A DNA stretch of 64,000 nt from Streptomyces sp. YS415. GTDB taxonomy: Bacteria > Actinomycetota > Actinomycetes > Streptomycetales > Streptomycetaceae. Below the pieces are notes generated by a model that was given only the letters and a program-made list of their open reading frames with translations, was not told where the DNA came from and made no database searches. The translations under genes and the position numbers were made by a program. This document shows positions 25,735 to 34,185 of the stretch, piece after piece (the stretch's first letter is position 1; every line of letters starts with the position of its first letter). The stretch spans positions 227,925 through 291,924 of the forward strand of contig NZ_JAMJFL010000007.1 in assembly GCF_023544665.1 (NCBI RefSeq). The letters run 5' to 3'.

Positions 25735-26937
25735 TCACCGGGCGTTGCCCTTCGGGGTGCCGGGCAGTACGGCGAGCACCCGGAAGCCGCCGGCGGTGCG
25801 CGGGCCCGCCTCGATCGTGCCACCCAGCGCGGCGGCCCGCTCCCGCATACCGGCCAGACCGTTGCCGCTGCCACCCGCGTCGGCGCCGGTCGCGGGGCCG
25901 TCGTCGTCCACGCGGATCCGGAGCGTGCCGCCGCCGTGATCGAGGTGCACGCGCGCGTGCCGCGATCCCGAGTGCCGTACGACATTGGTGAGGGCCTCCT
26001 GGACGATCCGGAAGGCGGCGAGGTCGGTGCCGGGCGCCAGCGGGGGCGCGGCGCCGTGCACCTCGACGGTCAGGCCGGCGCCGGCCGCCTGGTCCACGAG
26101 CTCGGGGAGCCGGTCGAGTCCGGGCGCAGGTGCGCGCGGCGCGGCGCCCGGCGCGCGCAGCGTGTCGAGCACCTGACGCACCTCGCCGAGCGCCTCCTTG
26201 CTCTGGGCCTTGATGGTGGTGAGCGCCGTCCGGGCCTGCTCGGGATCGGAGTCGAGGAGCGCGAGACCGACGCCCGCCTGCACGTTGATGACGGAGATGC
26301 TGTGCGCCAGGACGTCATGCAGCTCCTGGGCGATCCGCAACCGTTCCTCGTCGGCCCGCCGCCGCGCCGCCTGCGCCTGCTCGGCCCGCTCCCGGGCCCA
26401 CTGCTCCCGCCGGGTCCGCACCAGTTCCGCCAGCGCCGCGACGGCCACGACCCAGGCGGCGACCACACCCTCCTGCCCCCAGGGGGCGGCGGAGTCACCG
26501 GCCGGCGGGAGCCACTGGTAGAGCCAGTGGACGACCATCACATGCCCCGCCCACAAGGTGCCCATCGCCGCCCATGCGGCCCACCGGTGCCCGGCGACGA
26601 CGGCGCCGAAGCAGCCGATCGCCACGGTGAGGAAGACGGGCCCGTACGGATAGCCGGCACCGAGATAGACCAGGGCGGCAGCGGCCGTACCGAAGGCGAC
26701 GGCGACCGGGTGACGATGCCGCCACAGCAGCACAAGGCCGGCCAGGAGCAGCAGCACCCGGGCGAGGACATCGAGGTCGGCGCGCTCGCCCGCCTGCTCC
26801 TCGGCGGCGAAATGCGACCCGACGAACACGAAGGCGGTCACCAGCACGGTGGACCGCCAGGGCCACCGCTCCCGCTCCTCGTGCCGCCACCACGACGGAC
26901 CGCTCCGCCACCAGTGCGGCACACGCTGCTCGTCCAT
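25735..26937 (-). CDS. Two-component sensor histidine kinase (NarX/DesK type)
   Basis: A 400-residue membrane kinase. Residues 28-170 hold about five hydrophobic helices with short loops and no large extracellular sensor domain. The dimerisation/phosphoacceptor motif is RIAQELHDVLAHSISVINVQ with H207, typical of HisKA_3. The ATP-binding part has FRIVQEALTNVVRHS (N box) and GNGLAGMRERAAALGG (G box). It phosphorylates the response regulator encoded immediately downstream. The signal is unknown, possibly a membrane stress. ATG 26937 is preferred to 26961 because it begins at the conserved MDEQ. Confidence 0.92.
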   Translation of the reverse strand: MDEQRVPHWWRSGPSWWRHEERERWPWRSTVLVTAFVFVGSHFAAEEQAGERADLDVLARVLLLLAGLVLLWRHRHPVAVAFGTAAAALVYLGAGYPYGPVFLTVAIGCFGAVVAGHRWAAWAAMGTLWAGHVMVVHWLYQWLPPAGDSAAPWGQEGVVAAWVVAVAALAELVRTRREQWARERAEQAQAARRRADEERLRIAQELHDVLAHSISVINVQAGVGLALLDSDPEQARTALTTIKAQSKEALGEVRQVLDTLRAPGAAPRAPAPGLDRLPELVDQAAGAGLTVEVHGAAPPLAPGTDLAAFRIVQEALTNVVRHSGSRHARVHLDHGGGTLRIRVDDDGPATGADAGGSGNGLAGMRERAAALGGTIEAGPRTAGGFRVLAVLPGTPKGNAR

Positions 26938-27036
26938 GCCCGCCACGCTAGACGCCGTCACCGCCGGGCCGCGTCAGCCGAGTGAGGTGATCACACGTAC
27001 TCCCCGCGAAGTACGTCAGCCGAGGCAGGCCGCCGG

Positions 27037-27771
27037 TCATCCCCCGGCCGCGGCCGGTCCGGTCTGCGGATACACCAGCCCCACCCCGTGGGCCAGCCGG
27101 CACACCGCGTGCCGGAAGAACCGCTCTCGGTCCTCGACCACCCGCTGGAACTGGCCGAACACCTCGAAGCCGACCAGACCGTAGAGCTGCGCCCAGGCCG
27201 CGACGAACGCCGCCACCGTCTCCGGGGGGAGGTCGGGCGCGAAGTCGGCGGCCATGCGCTCGGCCTCGGGGCGAAGCTCGGCGGGCAGGGACGGCTTGGC
27301 GAGGCCGAGACCTCGGTGGGCGTCGCGGAGGATGCCGAAGAAGACCTCGCCGACCCGGGCCGCGGCCGGAATCGTGGTCTCGGGGGCGCTGTAGCCGGGC
27401 ACCGGTGATCCGTGGATCAGCGCGTACTCGTGCGGATGCTCCAGCGCCCACCCCCGCAGTGCCTCGCACACCGCGACCCAGCGGTGCCCGGGACCGGCGT
27501 CGGCGAAGGTGTCGCGCGCGGCCTCGGCACTCTCGCCGAGGGAGTTGTAGGCGTCGATGATCAGCGCGGTCAGCAGGTCGTCGCGGCTCGGGAAGTAGCG
27601 GTAGAGCGCGGAGGAGACCATGCCGAGTTCGCGGGCCACGGCGCGCAGCGAGAGCTTGGCGGCGCCTTCGGCGGCGAGCTGTCTGCGCGCCTGGTCCTTG
27701 ATGGCCGCGGTGACCTCGATCCGGGCCCGGGCCCGGGCTCCCTGGGGGGCGCTGCCGTGTGCGGTGCTCAT
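27037..27771 (-). CDS. TetR family transcriptional regulator
   Basis: A 244-residue regulator with a TetR helix-turn-helix at about 18-62 (AAIKDQARRQLAAEGAAKLS, then RELGMVSSALYRYFPSRDDL) and a C-terminal domain of the WHG type, judged from APETTIPAAARVGEVFF and AAWAQLYGLVGFEVFGQF. ATG 27771 is the conserved start; longer frames cross the operator region. It diverges from a Ddn-like oxidoreductase gene, and the 153-base spacer carries repeated GAGAGCACCGCTC elements that are likely its binding sites. Confidence 0.88.
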   Translation of the reverse strand: MSTAHGSAPQGARARARIEVTAAIKDQARRQLAAEGAAKLSLRAVARELGMVSSALYRYFPSRDDLLTALIIDAYNSLGESAEAARDTFADAGPGHRWVAVCEALRGWALEHPHEYALIHGSPVPGYSAPETTIPAAARVGEVFFGILRDAHRGLGLAKPSLPAELRPEAERMAADFAPDLPPETVAAFVAAWAQLYGLVGFEVFGQFQRVVEDRERFFRHAVCRLAHGVGLVYPQTGPAAAGG

Positions 27772-27794
27772 GCCCGGCAGTCTCCCACGAGAAG

Positions 27795-27904
27795 CGAGAG
27801 CAGTGCACACAAAGGAGAGCGGTGAACCGAAAAGAGAGCACCGCTCTTGCTTTGGAGCGCCGATCTCGGACACACTGTGGAAGCGGCAAGCGAGAGCACC
27901 GCTC
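27795..27904. promoter_or_regulatory. Repeated TetR operator elements
   Basis: GAGAGCACCGCTC occurs as two identical direct copies (27834-27846 and 27892-27904), 58 bases apart. Each contains the inverted GAGC-ACC-GCTC. A reversed partial copy, GAGAGCGGTG, lies at 27815-27824 and pairs with CACCGCTCT of the first copy. A weaker version, GAGAGCAGTGC, starts at 27796. The set fills the divergent TetR/oxidoreductase spacer. Confidence 0.6.
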
Positions 27905-27924
27905 ACCAAACTCAGGGGGTCCGC

Positions 27925-28374
27925 ATGTCCACGCACGTCAAGAAGCCCGGCTGGTTCACGGTCAACGTCCTCAATCGCACCGTCGCCTGGCTGACCCGCC
28001 GTGGCCTGAGTGTGTGGGGCTCCCGCGTCCTCGCCGTCCGCGGCCGCAAGAGCGGGCAGTGGCGGACCACCCCCGTGAACCTGCTGACCATCGACGGCCG
28101 GCACTACCTCGTCGCCCCGCGCGGCCACGTCCAGTGGACGCACAACATGCGTGCGGCCGGCGGCGGGGAGTTGCGTCTCGGCAAGCAGGCGGACGTGTTC
28201 ACCGCGACCGAGGTCTCCGACGACGACAAGGCGCCGGTGCTGCGCGCCTACCTCAAGCGCTGGAAGGCCGAGGTCGGTGTCTTCTTCAACGGAGTCGGCC
28301 CGGACTCCCCCGACTCCGACCTGCGCCGCATCGCCCCGGACCACCCGGTGTTCGAGCTCTCGCTCAAGAGCTAG
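27925..28374 (+). CDS. Ddn-family deazaflavin(F420)-dependent oxidoreductase
   Basis: A 149-residue split-barrel protein of the actinobacterial Ddn / nitroreductase family. The conserved core is VLAVRGRKSGQWRTTPVNLL, followed by YLVAPRGHVQWTHNMRAAG. Related proteins use reduced cofactor F420 to reduce quinones, nitroimidazoles or unsaturated compounds, often at the membrane. ATG 27925 has AGGGGG upstream. It is divergent from, and likely repressed by, the TetR regulator. Whether it binds F420 is inferred from the family. Confidence 0.87.
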   Translation: MSTHVKKPGWFTVNVLNRTVAWLTRRGLSVWGSRVLAVRGRKSGQWRTTPVNLLTIDGRHYLVAPRGHVQWTHNMRAAGGGELRLGKQADVFTATEVSDDDKAPVLRAYLKRWKAEVGVFFNGVGPDSPDSDLRRIAPDHPVFELSLKS

Positions 28375-28717
28375 CGAGCGCGGCGTTCCGCGGGCCTCGT
28401 TGTCGGATCTTCCGGACGTCGAGGCCCCCGGCCCGTGCGCGGGCGACGAGACGGCAAAGGGCGTCGACCAGCCCTCGCCCGGCCGACCAGGAAGCGCGGC
28501 ACCACACCGCCGAGCCGCCCCGGGGGGCAGAGCTCAGCCCTGAGCCCGACCCTGACCCTCAACCCGGCGCCCAGCGCCCGATGCCCGACCGTGGGCCCGC
28601 GGCCGACTCGGCCTGCACCCCAGCCCCAACCCCTACCCGCGGCCCGGCGCCCGGCGCCCGACCCATGGCCCCTCAGGCCGGCTCGCCCCCACGGCCCGCC
28701 CCCGGTCCGCCCGACCG
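28375..28717. other. GC-rich gene-free spacer
   Basis: These 343 bases lie between convergent genes. Frames through them give only Pro/Arg/Ala-rich products. I see a near-repeat (GGCGCCCAGCGCCCGA at 28566 and GGCGCCCGGCGCCCGA at 28646) and a weak inverted repeat CTCGCT/AGCGAG around the upstream stop codon. No convincing gene or RNA is visible. Confidence 0.5.
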
Positions 28718-30061
28718 CTACCCCTCGCCCCGGCCGCCCCCGGACTCCGCGTCCGCTTCCCGCCGCTCCGCTCCCGCATCCCGGCGTTCCGCTGCCGCCC
28801 CCGCCTCCGCCTCCCGGCGTTCCGCCTCCGCCTCCCGGCGTTCCGCCTCCGCCTGCCGTCGGTCCAGCGCGTTCAGACCGCGCTGGGCCATCGGGTGGCT
28901 GCGGACCAGCTCGCCGAGGGACGACGAGCCGCGGGTGATGTCCGTGAACGCCCGCCAGGCGGGCCGGAAGCCGGTCAGCGCGGCGTGGAAGATCCCGGGG
29001 CGCTTCTCGAACAGCGCCAGCATCCGCTTGCCGACGCTCATCTCGACGCCGAGCCCGGCCTTGACCGCGAACGCGTAGTTCAGGGCCTGGCGCCGGGCGT
29101 CCACCGCGTCGTTCGCCTCGGCGATCCGGACCGCCCACTCCCCCGCGAGCCGCCCGGAGCGCAGCGCGAAGGAGATGCCCTCTCGGGTCCACGGCTCCAG
29201 CAGCCCCGCCGCGTCGCCGCACACCAGGACCCGCCCGCGCGACAGCGGCGAGTCGTCGGCCCGGCAGCGCGTCAGATGGCCGGAGGAGATGGCGGGTTCG
29301 AACCCGGCGAGTCCGAGCCGCCCGATGAACTCCTCCAGATACCGCTTGGTGGCCGCGCCCTCGCCGCGCGCCGAGATCACCCCGACCGTCAGGGTGTCGC
29401 CCTTGGGGAAGACCCAGCCGTAACTGCCGGGAATGGGCCCCCAGTCGATGAGCACCCGCCCCTGCCAGTCCTCGGCGACCGTCTCCGGCACCGGGATCTC
29501 CGCCTCCAGGCCGAGATCCACCTGGTCGAGCTTCACCCCGACATGCGCTCCTATCCGGCTCGCGCTGCCGTCCGCGCCGACCACCGCCCGCGCCAGCACC
29601 GTCTCGCCGCCCTGGAGGACGACGGCGACCGTGCGCCGGTCCGGCACCGCAGAGCCGTGCTGCTCGACCCGCTGCACGGTGACGCCCGTGCGCAGCTCGG
29701 CGCCCGCCTTCTGCGCGTGCTCCACCAGCTGCTGGTCGAACTCGGGCCGGTTGATCAGCCCGAACAGCATCTTCCGGGAGCGCCGGGTACGGGTGAAGCG
29801 GCCGTTGTTCGAGAACGTCACGGCGTACACCCGGTCCCTGAACGGCAGGTCGAAGCCGGGCGGCAGGGAGTCGCGCGAGGGGCCGATGATGCCGCCGCCG
29901 CAGGTCTTGTAGCGCGGCAACTCGGCTTTCTCCAGCAACAGCACGCGCCGCCCCGCGACCGCCGCCGCGTACGCGGCCGAGGCCCCCGCGGGGCCCGCGC
30001 CGACCACGACGACGTCCCACACCTGCCGCACGTCGTCCGCCGAAGAGTTCTCGCTGCTCAC
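28718..30061 (-). CDS. Geranylgeranyl reductase family FAD-dependent oxidoreductase
   Basis: A 447-residue flavoenzyme. The N-terminal FAD motif is VVVGAGPAGASAAYAAAVAG, followed by the family's PxxYxxCGG box (LPRYKTCGGGI), the GRVLIDWGPIPGSYGW segment, and the second FAD motif VLVCGDAAGLLEPWTREG. Such enzymes reduce isoprenoid chains, for example of menaquinone or carotenoid-type lipids. The last 44 residues are an odd charged tail of AERREAE-type repeats absent from typical members. ATG 30061 is the conserved start. It diverges from the M20 dipeptidase gene. The exact substrate is not inferable. Confidence 0.88.
   Translation of the reverse strand: MSSENSSADDVRQVWDVVVVGAGPAGASAAYAAAVAGRRVLLLEKAELPRYKTCGGGIIGPSRDSLPPGFDLPFRDRVYAVTFSNNGRFTRTRRSRKMLFGLINRPEFDQQLVEHAQKAGAELRTGVTVQRVEQHGSAVPDRRTVAVVLQGGETVLARAVVGADGSASRIGAHVGVKLDQVDLGLEAEIPVPETVAEDWQGRVLIDWGPIPGSYGWVFPKGDTLTVGVISARGEGAATKRYLEEFIGRLGLAGFEPAISSGHLTRCRADDSPLSRGRVLVCGDAAGLLEPWTREGISFALRSGRLAGEWAVRIAEANDAVDARRQALNYAFAVKAGLGVEMSVGKRMLALFEKRPGIFHAALTGFRPAWRAFTDITRGSSSLGELVRSHPMAQRGLNALDRRQAEAERREAEAERREAEAGAAAERRDAGAERREADAESGGGRGEG
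28757..28860. repeat. In-frame 21-base repeats coding a charged tail
   Basis: Units of the form CGGCGTTCCGCCTCCGCCTC recur about four to five times with increasing decay toward the stop codon. On the minus strand they encode AERREAE heptads at the C-terminus of the reductase, which would form a charged helix. Length variation by slippage would keep the frame, since the unit is a multiple of three. Confidence 0.7.
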
Positions 30062-30254
30062 GATGGTCTACTGCTCCCGATCAAGCCGCCCGCTGCTGCT
30101 GTCCCCCGCATCCTACGGCGGCGGTCGCCGCAGGCCCCTGTGGGAGGATCGGCGGCGTAGGTGACCACCGCACCCGGCGGGGCCTACGCTCGCCCGATCA
30201 GCCGTACGCAAAAGTACGCAGCCGTACAACGTCGCACCTACAAGGAGCGTGCCC

Positions 30255-31610
30255 ATGTCGTCGAATCCGGTCGCCGAGACCGTCGCCTCGCTGATGCCGA
30301 GGGCGAAGCAGGAGCTCACCGAACTGGTGGCGTTCAAATCGGTGGCGGACTTCGGCCAGTTCCCCCGCAGCGAGAGCGAGGGCGCCGCGCGCTGGGTCGC
30401 GGACGCGCTGCGCGCCGAGGGCTTCGAGGACGTGGCCCTGCTGGACACCCCCGACGGCACGCAGTCGGTGTACGGCTACCTGCCCGGCCCGGCGGGCGCG
30501 AAGACGGTCCTGCTCTACGCCCACTACGACGTGCAGCCGCCGCTGGACGAAACCGCCTGGCTGACCCCGCCGTTCGAGCTGACCGAGCGGGACGGGCGCT
30601 GGTACGGACGCGGCGCCGCCGACTGCAAGGGCGGCCTGATCATGCACCTGCTCGCGCTGCGCGCGCTCAAGGCCAACGGCGGGGTCCCGGTCAACGTCAA
30701 GGTGATCGCCGAGGGGTCCGAGGAGATGGGCACCGGCGGCCTCGAGCAGTACGCCGAGGCGCATCCCGAGCTGCTCGCGGCCGACACGATCGTCGTCGGC
30801 GACGCGGGCAACTTCCGGGTCGGGCTGCCGACGGTCACCACGACGCTGCGCGGGATGACCATGCTCCGGGTGCAGATCGACACGCTGGTCGGCAACCTCC
30901 ACTCGGGCCAGTTCGGCGGTGCCGCACCGGACGCGCTGGGCGCCCTGATCCGCGTACTGGACTCGCTGCGCGCCGAGGACGGCTCGACGACGGTCGACGG
31001 GCTGACGTCGGATGCCGTGTGGGACGGACTGCAGTACGACGAGGAGCAGTTCCGCGCGGACGCCAAGGTGCTGGACGGGGTGGAGCTGATCGGTTCCGGC
31101 ACGGTCGCGGACCGCATCTGGGCGCGTCCGGCCGTCACGGTCCTCGGCATCGACTGCCCGCCCGTGGTCGGCGCGACCCCGTCCGTGCAGTCGAGCGCCC
31201 GTGCGCTGATCAGCCTGCGGGTGCCGCCGGGCGTCGACGCGGCGGAGGCCACCAAGCTGCTCCAGGCCCATCTGGAGGCGCACACGCCGTGGGGCGCGCG
31301 ACTGCACAGCGAGCAGGTCGGACAGGGCCAGGCGTTCAGCGCGGACACCACGAGCCCCGCGTACGAGGCCATGGCCCGGGCGATGACCGAGGCCTACCCG
31401 GGCCAGGAGATGCAGTACGCCGGTCAGGGCGGCTCCATCCCGCTGTGCAACACCCTCGCCGCCCTCTACCCGGACGCCGAGATCCTGCTCATCGGTCTGA
31501 GCGAGCCGGAGGCCCAGATCCACGCCGTGAACGAGAGCGTCTCGCCCGAGGAGCTGGAGCGGCTGTCCGTGGCGGAGGCGCTGTTCCTGCGCAACTACGC
31601 GGCGGGCTGA
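30255..31610 (+). CDS. M20 family dipeptidase
   Basis: A 451-residue metallopeptidase of the M20/M25/M40 type. Zinc ligands are visible in LLYAHYDVQPP (H and D), WYGRGAADCKGG (bridging D), AEGSEEMGTGG (catalytic E plus ligand), VVGDAGNF, and the C-terminal histidine in IHAVNESVSPEEL. The dimerisation domain lies between. These enzymes cleave dipeptides or N-acyl amino acids in the cytosol. ATG 30255, seven bases after GGAG, is used rather than the GTG two codons earlier. It faces the convergent ATPase-Nudix gene, ten bases away. Confidence 0.9.
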   Translation: MSSNPVAETVASLMPRAKQELTELVAFKSVADFGQFPRSESEGAARWVADALRAEGFEDVALLDTPDGTQSVYGYLPGPAGAKTVLLYAHYDVQPPLDETAWLTPPFELTERDGRWYGRGAADCKGGLIMHLLALRALKANGGVPVNVKVIAEGSEEMGTGGLEQYAEAHPELLAADTIVVGDAGNFRVGLPTVTTTLRGMTMLRVQIDTLVGNLHSGQFGGAAPDALGALIRVLDSLRAEDGSTTVDGLTSDAVWDGLQYDEEQFRADAKVLDGVELIGSGTVADRIWARPAVTVLGIDCPPVVGATPSVQSSARALISLRVPPGVDAAEATKLLQAHLEAHTPWGARLHSEQVGQGQAFSADTTSPAYEAMARAMTEAYPGQEMQYAGQGGSIPLCNTLAALYPDAEILLIGLSEPEAQIHAVNESVSPEELERLSVAEALFLRNYAAG

Positions 31611-31620
31611 GCGGGCCCGG

Positions 31621-32658
31621 TCAGGGGGCGGGGATTCCCGCCTCCAGGTAGAGCGCGGCCCCGCGTTCCCGTGCGCGCAGGGCCCAGCGCAGCCGCTCGT
31701 AGCGGACGGGCGGCAGCAGCTCGGCGGCCTCCTCCTCGGTCACGAAGCGCCAGCCGCGCAGTTCGGGTCCGGGCAGCAGCAGCCGGCCGGCCCGCGCGGA
31801 GTCGAGCCGCCCGCCGTCGAAGAGCAGGCGCAGTCCGCCGTAGCCGGGCGGTGCGGGCGGTTCCCAGTCGACGACGAGGAGGCGGGGTACGTCCTCGAGG
31901 CGGATCCCCGTCTCCTCGGCGACCTCGCGCATGCCCGCACGCGCGGGCGCCTCGCCCGGCTCGACGACTCCGCCGGGGAACTCCCACCCGGCCTTGTAGG
32001 TGGGGTCGACGAGCAGGACCCGGTCCTGTTCGTCGAAGAGCAGCACTCCGGCGGCCAGTGTCTCGGCGGTCGGCTCGGGCGTCTGCACGATGTCGCTCAC
32101 CGGCGCCTGGCCGGAGGCGACGGCCTCGGCGATCCGGGCGGCCGTCCGGTGCGGGGTGAGCCGGCCGTTGTCCACGAGGTGGGCGTCGGCGGTGAGCCAG
32201 GAGGCGAGGGCGGAGCGGTAGGGCTCGATGTGGTCGTACGCCCATTGCCGGGTCCGGAGTTCGCCGTCGGGGCCCTCGGGGACCTCCCGGTGCGCTATTC
32301 GCTCGCGCAGGATCGTTTCCGCCGGGGCCAGCAGGATGTGCCGTACCGCGATCCGGCGCGCGGCCAGCCCGCCGAAGATCTCGTCGCGGTACTCCTGGCG
32401 CAGCAGGGTCATGGGGACCACGAGGGTCCCGCCGAGCTCGGCGAGCAGCGCGGCCGCCGTGTCGATCACGAGTCGTCGCCAGATCGGCAGGTCCTGGAAG
32501 TCGCCGACCTCGGCGAGGTGTTTGGGCGGGAGCAGGTGCGGCAGTGCTCCGCCGATGACCTCGGGGTCGAAGAGCGTGCTGTTCGGGATCAGTTCGATTA
32601 GTTCCCGTGCGGTGGTGGTCTTCCCCGCACCGAAAGGCCCGTTGATCCAGACGATCAC
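31621..32658 (-). CDS. P-loop kinase-like ATPase fused to a Nudix hydrolase
   Basis: A 345-residue fusion. Residues 1-185 form a small P-loop domain with Walker A INGPFGAGKTT (about 5-15) and the layout of Streptomyces TmrB-like or adenylylate-kinase-like ATPases (LFDPEVIG follows). Residues 200-345 are a Nudix domain with a perfect Nudix box from GGVVEPGEAPARAG to REVAEETGI (about 229-252). Nudix enzymes cleave nucleoside diphosphates linked to another group. The fusion suggests coupled phosphorylation and hydrolysis of a nucleotide-like compound, perhaps for drug inactivation or damage repair. It is single and convergent with the dipeptidase gene. Confidence 0.85.
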   Translation of the reverse strand: MIVWINGPFGAGKTTTARELIELIPNSTLFDPEVIGGALPHLLPPKHLAEVGDFQDLPIWRRLVIDTAAALLAELGGTLVVPMTLLRQEYRDEIFGGLAARRIAVRHILLAPAETILRERIAHREVPEGPDGELRTRQWAYDHIEPYRSALASWLTADAHLVDNGRLTPHRTAARIAEAVASGQAPVSDIVQTPEPTAETLAAGVLLFDEQDRVLLVDPTYKAGWEFPGGVVEPGEAPARAGMREVAEETGIRLEDVPRLLVVDWEPPAPPGYGGLRLLFDGGRLDSARAGRLLLPGPELRGWRFVTEEEAAELLPPVRYERLRWALRARERGAALYLEAGIPAP

Positions 32659-32746
32659 AGACTCTCCCCCTCTTCTGTTGGCCCCCTGGGGCTTGCCCGC
32701 TCCACCCTGCCACGGAAACCACTTCCAGTTGAGGGCGCAAACGCGG

Positions 32747-32784
32747 CGGCGCCGGTGCCCGCGAGTGCGGGAACACCGGCGCCG
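32747..32784 (-). terminator. Branched hairpin terminator
   Basis: Outer arms CGGCGCCGGTG (32747-32757) and CACCGGCGCCG (32774-32784) pair perfectly over 11 bases. An inner stem CCCGC/GCGGG (32758-32762 with 32767-32771) continues the helix. It lies 21 bases beyond the stop of the small exported-protein gene, on the correct side to terminate it. Confidence 0.65.
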
Positions 32785-32805
32785 TACTGCGTGCCGTCGG
32801 CCTCG

Positions 32806-32997
32806 TCAGTCCTTCTGGCCGAGCGGGCCGTCCTCGATGGCCAGGCTGTCGGTGGCCACCGTGTCCTCGACGGCGCTGACGGTCTCCCCCACGTCGAGGT
32901 CGGTCAGGTCGCTCCCGAGGGAGTGGGAGGGCGTGACCGCCGCGACGACGAATCCGGTGGCCAGGGAGGCGATGGCGAGCATGCTGCGCTTCTTCAT
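32806..32997 (-). CDS. Small exported peptide
   Basis: A 63-residue product with a clear signal peptide (MKKRSMLAIASLATGFVVAA, continuing to about residue 25) and an acidic mature part of about 38 residues (DLTDLDVGETVSAVEDTVAT). It has no cysteine and no known domain. Comparable tiny secreted proteins are common in Streptomyces; the role is unknown. It follows the ROK kinase gene by 94 bases in the same direction and is followed by a strong hairpin, so it may be read through from the kinase gene or have its own promoter. Confidence 0.65.
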   Translation of the reverse strand: MKKRSMLAIASLATGFVVAAVTPSHSLGSDLTDLDVGETVSAVEDTVATDSLAIEDGPLGQKD

Positions 32998-33091
32998 GAC
33001 CGTTTCAACTGCGCGGTCCGCGCGGGGGTCACGGCATGCGTCGCGGAAAGCGACGGCGCATCCCCCGCCGGAACGTTCCTGCCGAGGATGG

Positions 33092-34039
33092 TCAGACCCC
33101 GGCCGCGTCCTTCCGCGAGGTGAGGGCCGCCGCCGCGGCGCCCACCAGACCCGCGTCCGTCCCCATCTGTGCCGACGTCACCGTCAGGCGCTGGACGAAG
33201 GAGAGCGTGGCGTAGTCGCCGAGCGCCTTGCGCAGGGGGGCGAGCAGCACCTCGCCCGCCTTGCCGACGCCGCCGCCGATGACGGCGATGTCGATCTCGA
33301 CCAGGGTCGCGGTGGCGGCGATCCCGGCGGCCAGCGCCTGCGCCGCCCGTTCGAAGGAGGCCACGGCCACCGGGTCGCCCCGGCGGGCGGCGGCGGCCAC
33401 CGCGGCGGCGGAGGTGTCGCCGTCGGGGCCGGGCTCCCAGCCGTTCTCCAGGGCGCGCCGGGCGATGTTGGGGCCGCTCGCGAGGCGCTCCACGCAGCCG
33501 CGCGCGCCGCACGGGCAGGGGTCGCCGTCGAGATCGACGCTGATGTGACCGATGTGGCCCGCATTGCCCGTGGGCCCGGGGTGCAGCCGTCCGCCCAGGA
33601 CCAGACCGCCGCCGACGCCCGTGGACACCACCATGCACAGGGCGTTGTCGTGGCCGCGGGCGGCGCCCTGCCAGTGCTCGGCCGCGGTGATGGCCACGCC
33701 GTCGCCGATGAGCTCGACCGGCAGTCCGCCCGCCGCCTCCCGGACCCGCCGGACCAGCGGATAGTCGCGCCAGCCGGGAACGTTCACCGGGCTCACCGTC
33801 CCGGCGGAGGCGTCCACCGGGCCCGCGCTGCCGATCCCGAGGGCCGTCGCCCGCGCCCACAGCGGGTTCGCCGTCAGTTCGCCGAGCACCGCCTGGACGG
33901 CACCCATCACGGTGTCGCCGTCCTCCCGCGCCGGGGTCGGGCGCTGGGCTCGCGCCAGGATCCGGCCGTGGCCGTCCACAAGACCTCCGGCGATCTTCGT
34001 TCCGCCGATGTCGAGTGCGGCCACGAGGTCGGTGCGCAT
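33092..34039 (-). CDS. ROK family sugar kinase
   Basis: A 315-residue cytosolic kinase that probably phosphorylates glucose or a related hexose with ATP. The N-terminal phosphate motif is AALDIGGTKIAGGLVD, the ROK signature region contains NAGHIGHISVDLDGDPC, and CPCGARGC gives the cysteine zinc motif, with E following. GGGVGKAGE near the C-terminus is the adenosine site. There is no helix-turn-helix, so it is an enzyme rather than a ROK repressor. It diverges from a LacI regulator over a GACAACGTTGTC palindrome, so it is likely induced with a particular sugar. Confidence 0.9.
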   Translation of the reverse strand: MRTDLVAALDIGGTKIAGGLVDGHGRILARAQRPTPAREDGDTVMGAVQAVLGELTANPLWARATALGIGSAGPVDASAGTVSPVNVPGWRDYPLVRRVREAAGGLPVELIGDGVAITAAEHWQGAARGHDNALCMVVSTGVGGGLVLGGRLHPGPTGNAGHIGHISVDLDGDPCPCGARGCVERLASGPNIARRALENGWEPGPDGDTSAAAVAAAARRGDPVAVASFERAAQALAAGIAATATLVEIDIAVIGGGVGKAGEVLLAPLRKALGDYATLSFVQRLTVTSAQMGTDAGLVGAAAAALTSRKDAAGV

Positions 34040-34131
34040 CAGAGTCAGATCTCCCGGTCAACCAGCGGAAAAGGGCAGGCCGGCCCAGCGGTGGGGCGCC
34101 GGCCGGGGAAAGCGGTGGACAGTGTCCCCTG

Positions 34132-34161
34132 GATCTGACAACGTTGTCCAGGCTCTATGCT
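34132..34161 (+). promoter_or_regulatory. LacI operator in the divergent ROK/LacI promoter region
   Basis: The perfect palindrome GACAACGTTGTC (34137-34148) lies between the divergent genes. TATGCT (34156-34161) is a plausible -10 box for the LacI gene, with the palindrome in the spacer before it. The natural reading is autorepression plus control of the kinase gene. Confidence 0.6.
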
Positions 34162-34185
34162 CGACGCCACATCCTCATACAAACC

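Noticed and set aside
25001..25738. Start of the response regulator at GTG 25738
   Set aside because: It overlaps the kinase stop, but adds a 24-residue Ala/Pro-rich leader; GTG 25666 has a proper ribosome site and the conserved start. Kept as an alternative.
28371..30020. A 549-residue minus-strand protein
   Set aside because: An Arg/Gly-rich shadow of the geranylgeranyl reductase gene with no recognisable domain.
33092..34039. ROK transcriptional repressor
   Set aside because: No helix-turn-helix precedes the ROK domain, so it is a kinase.
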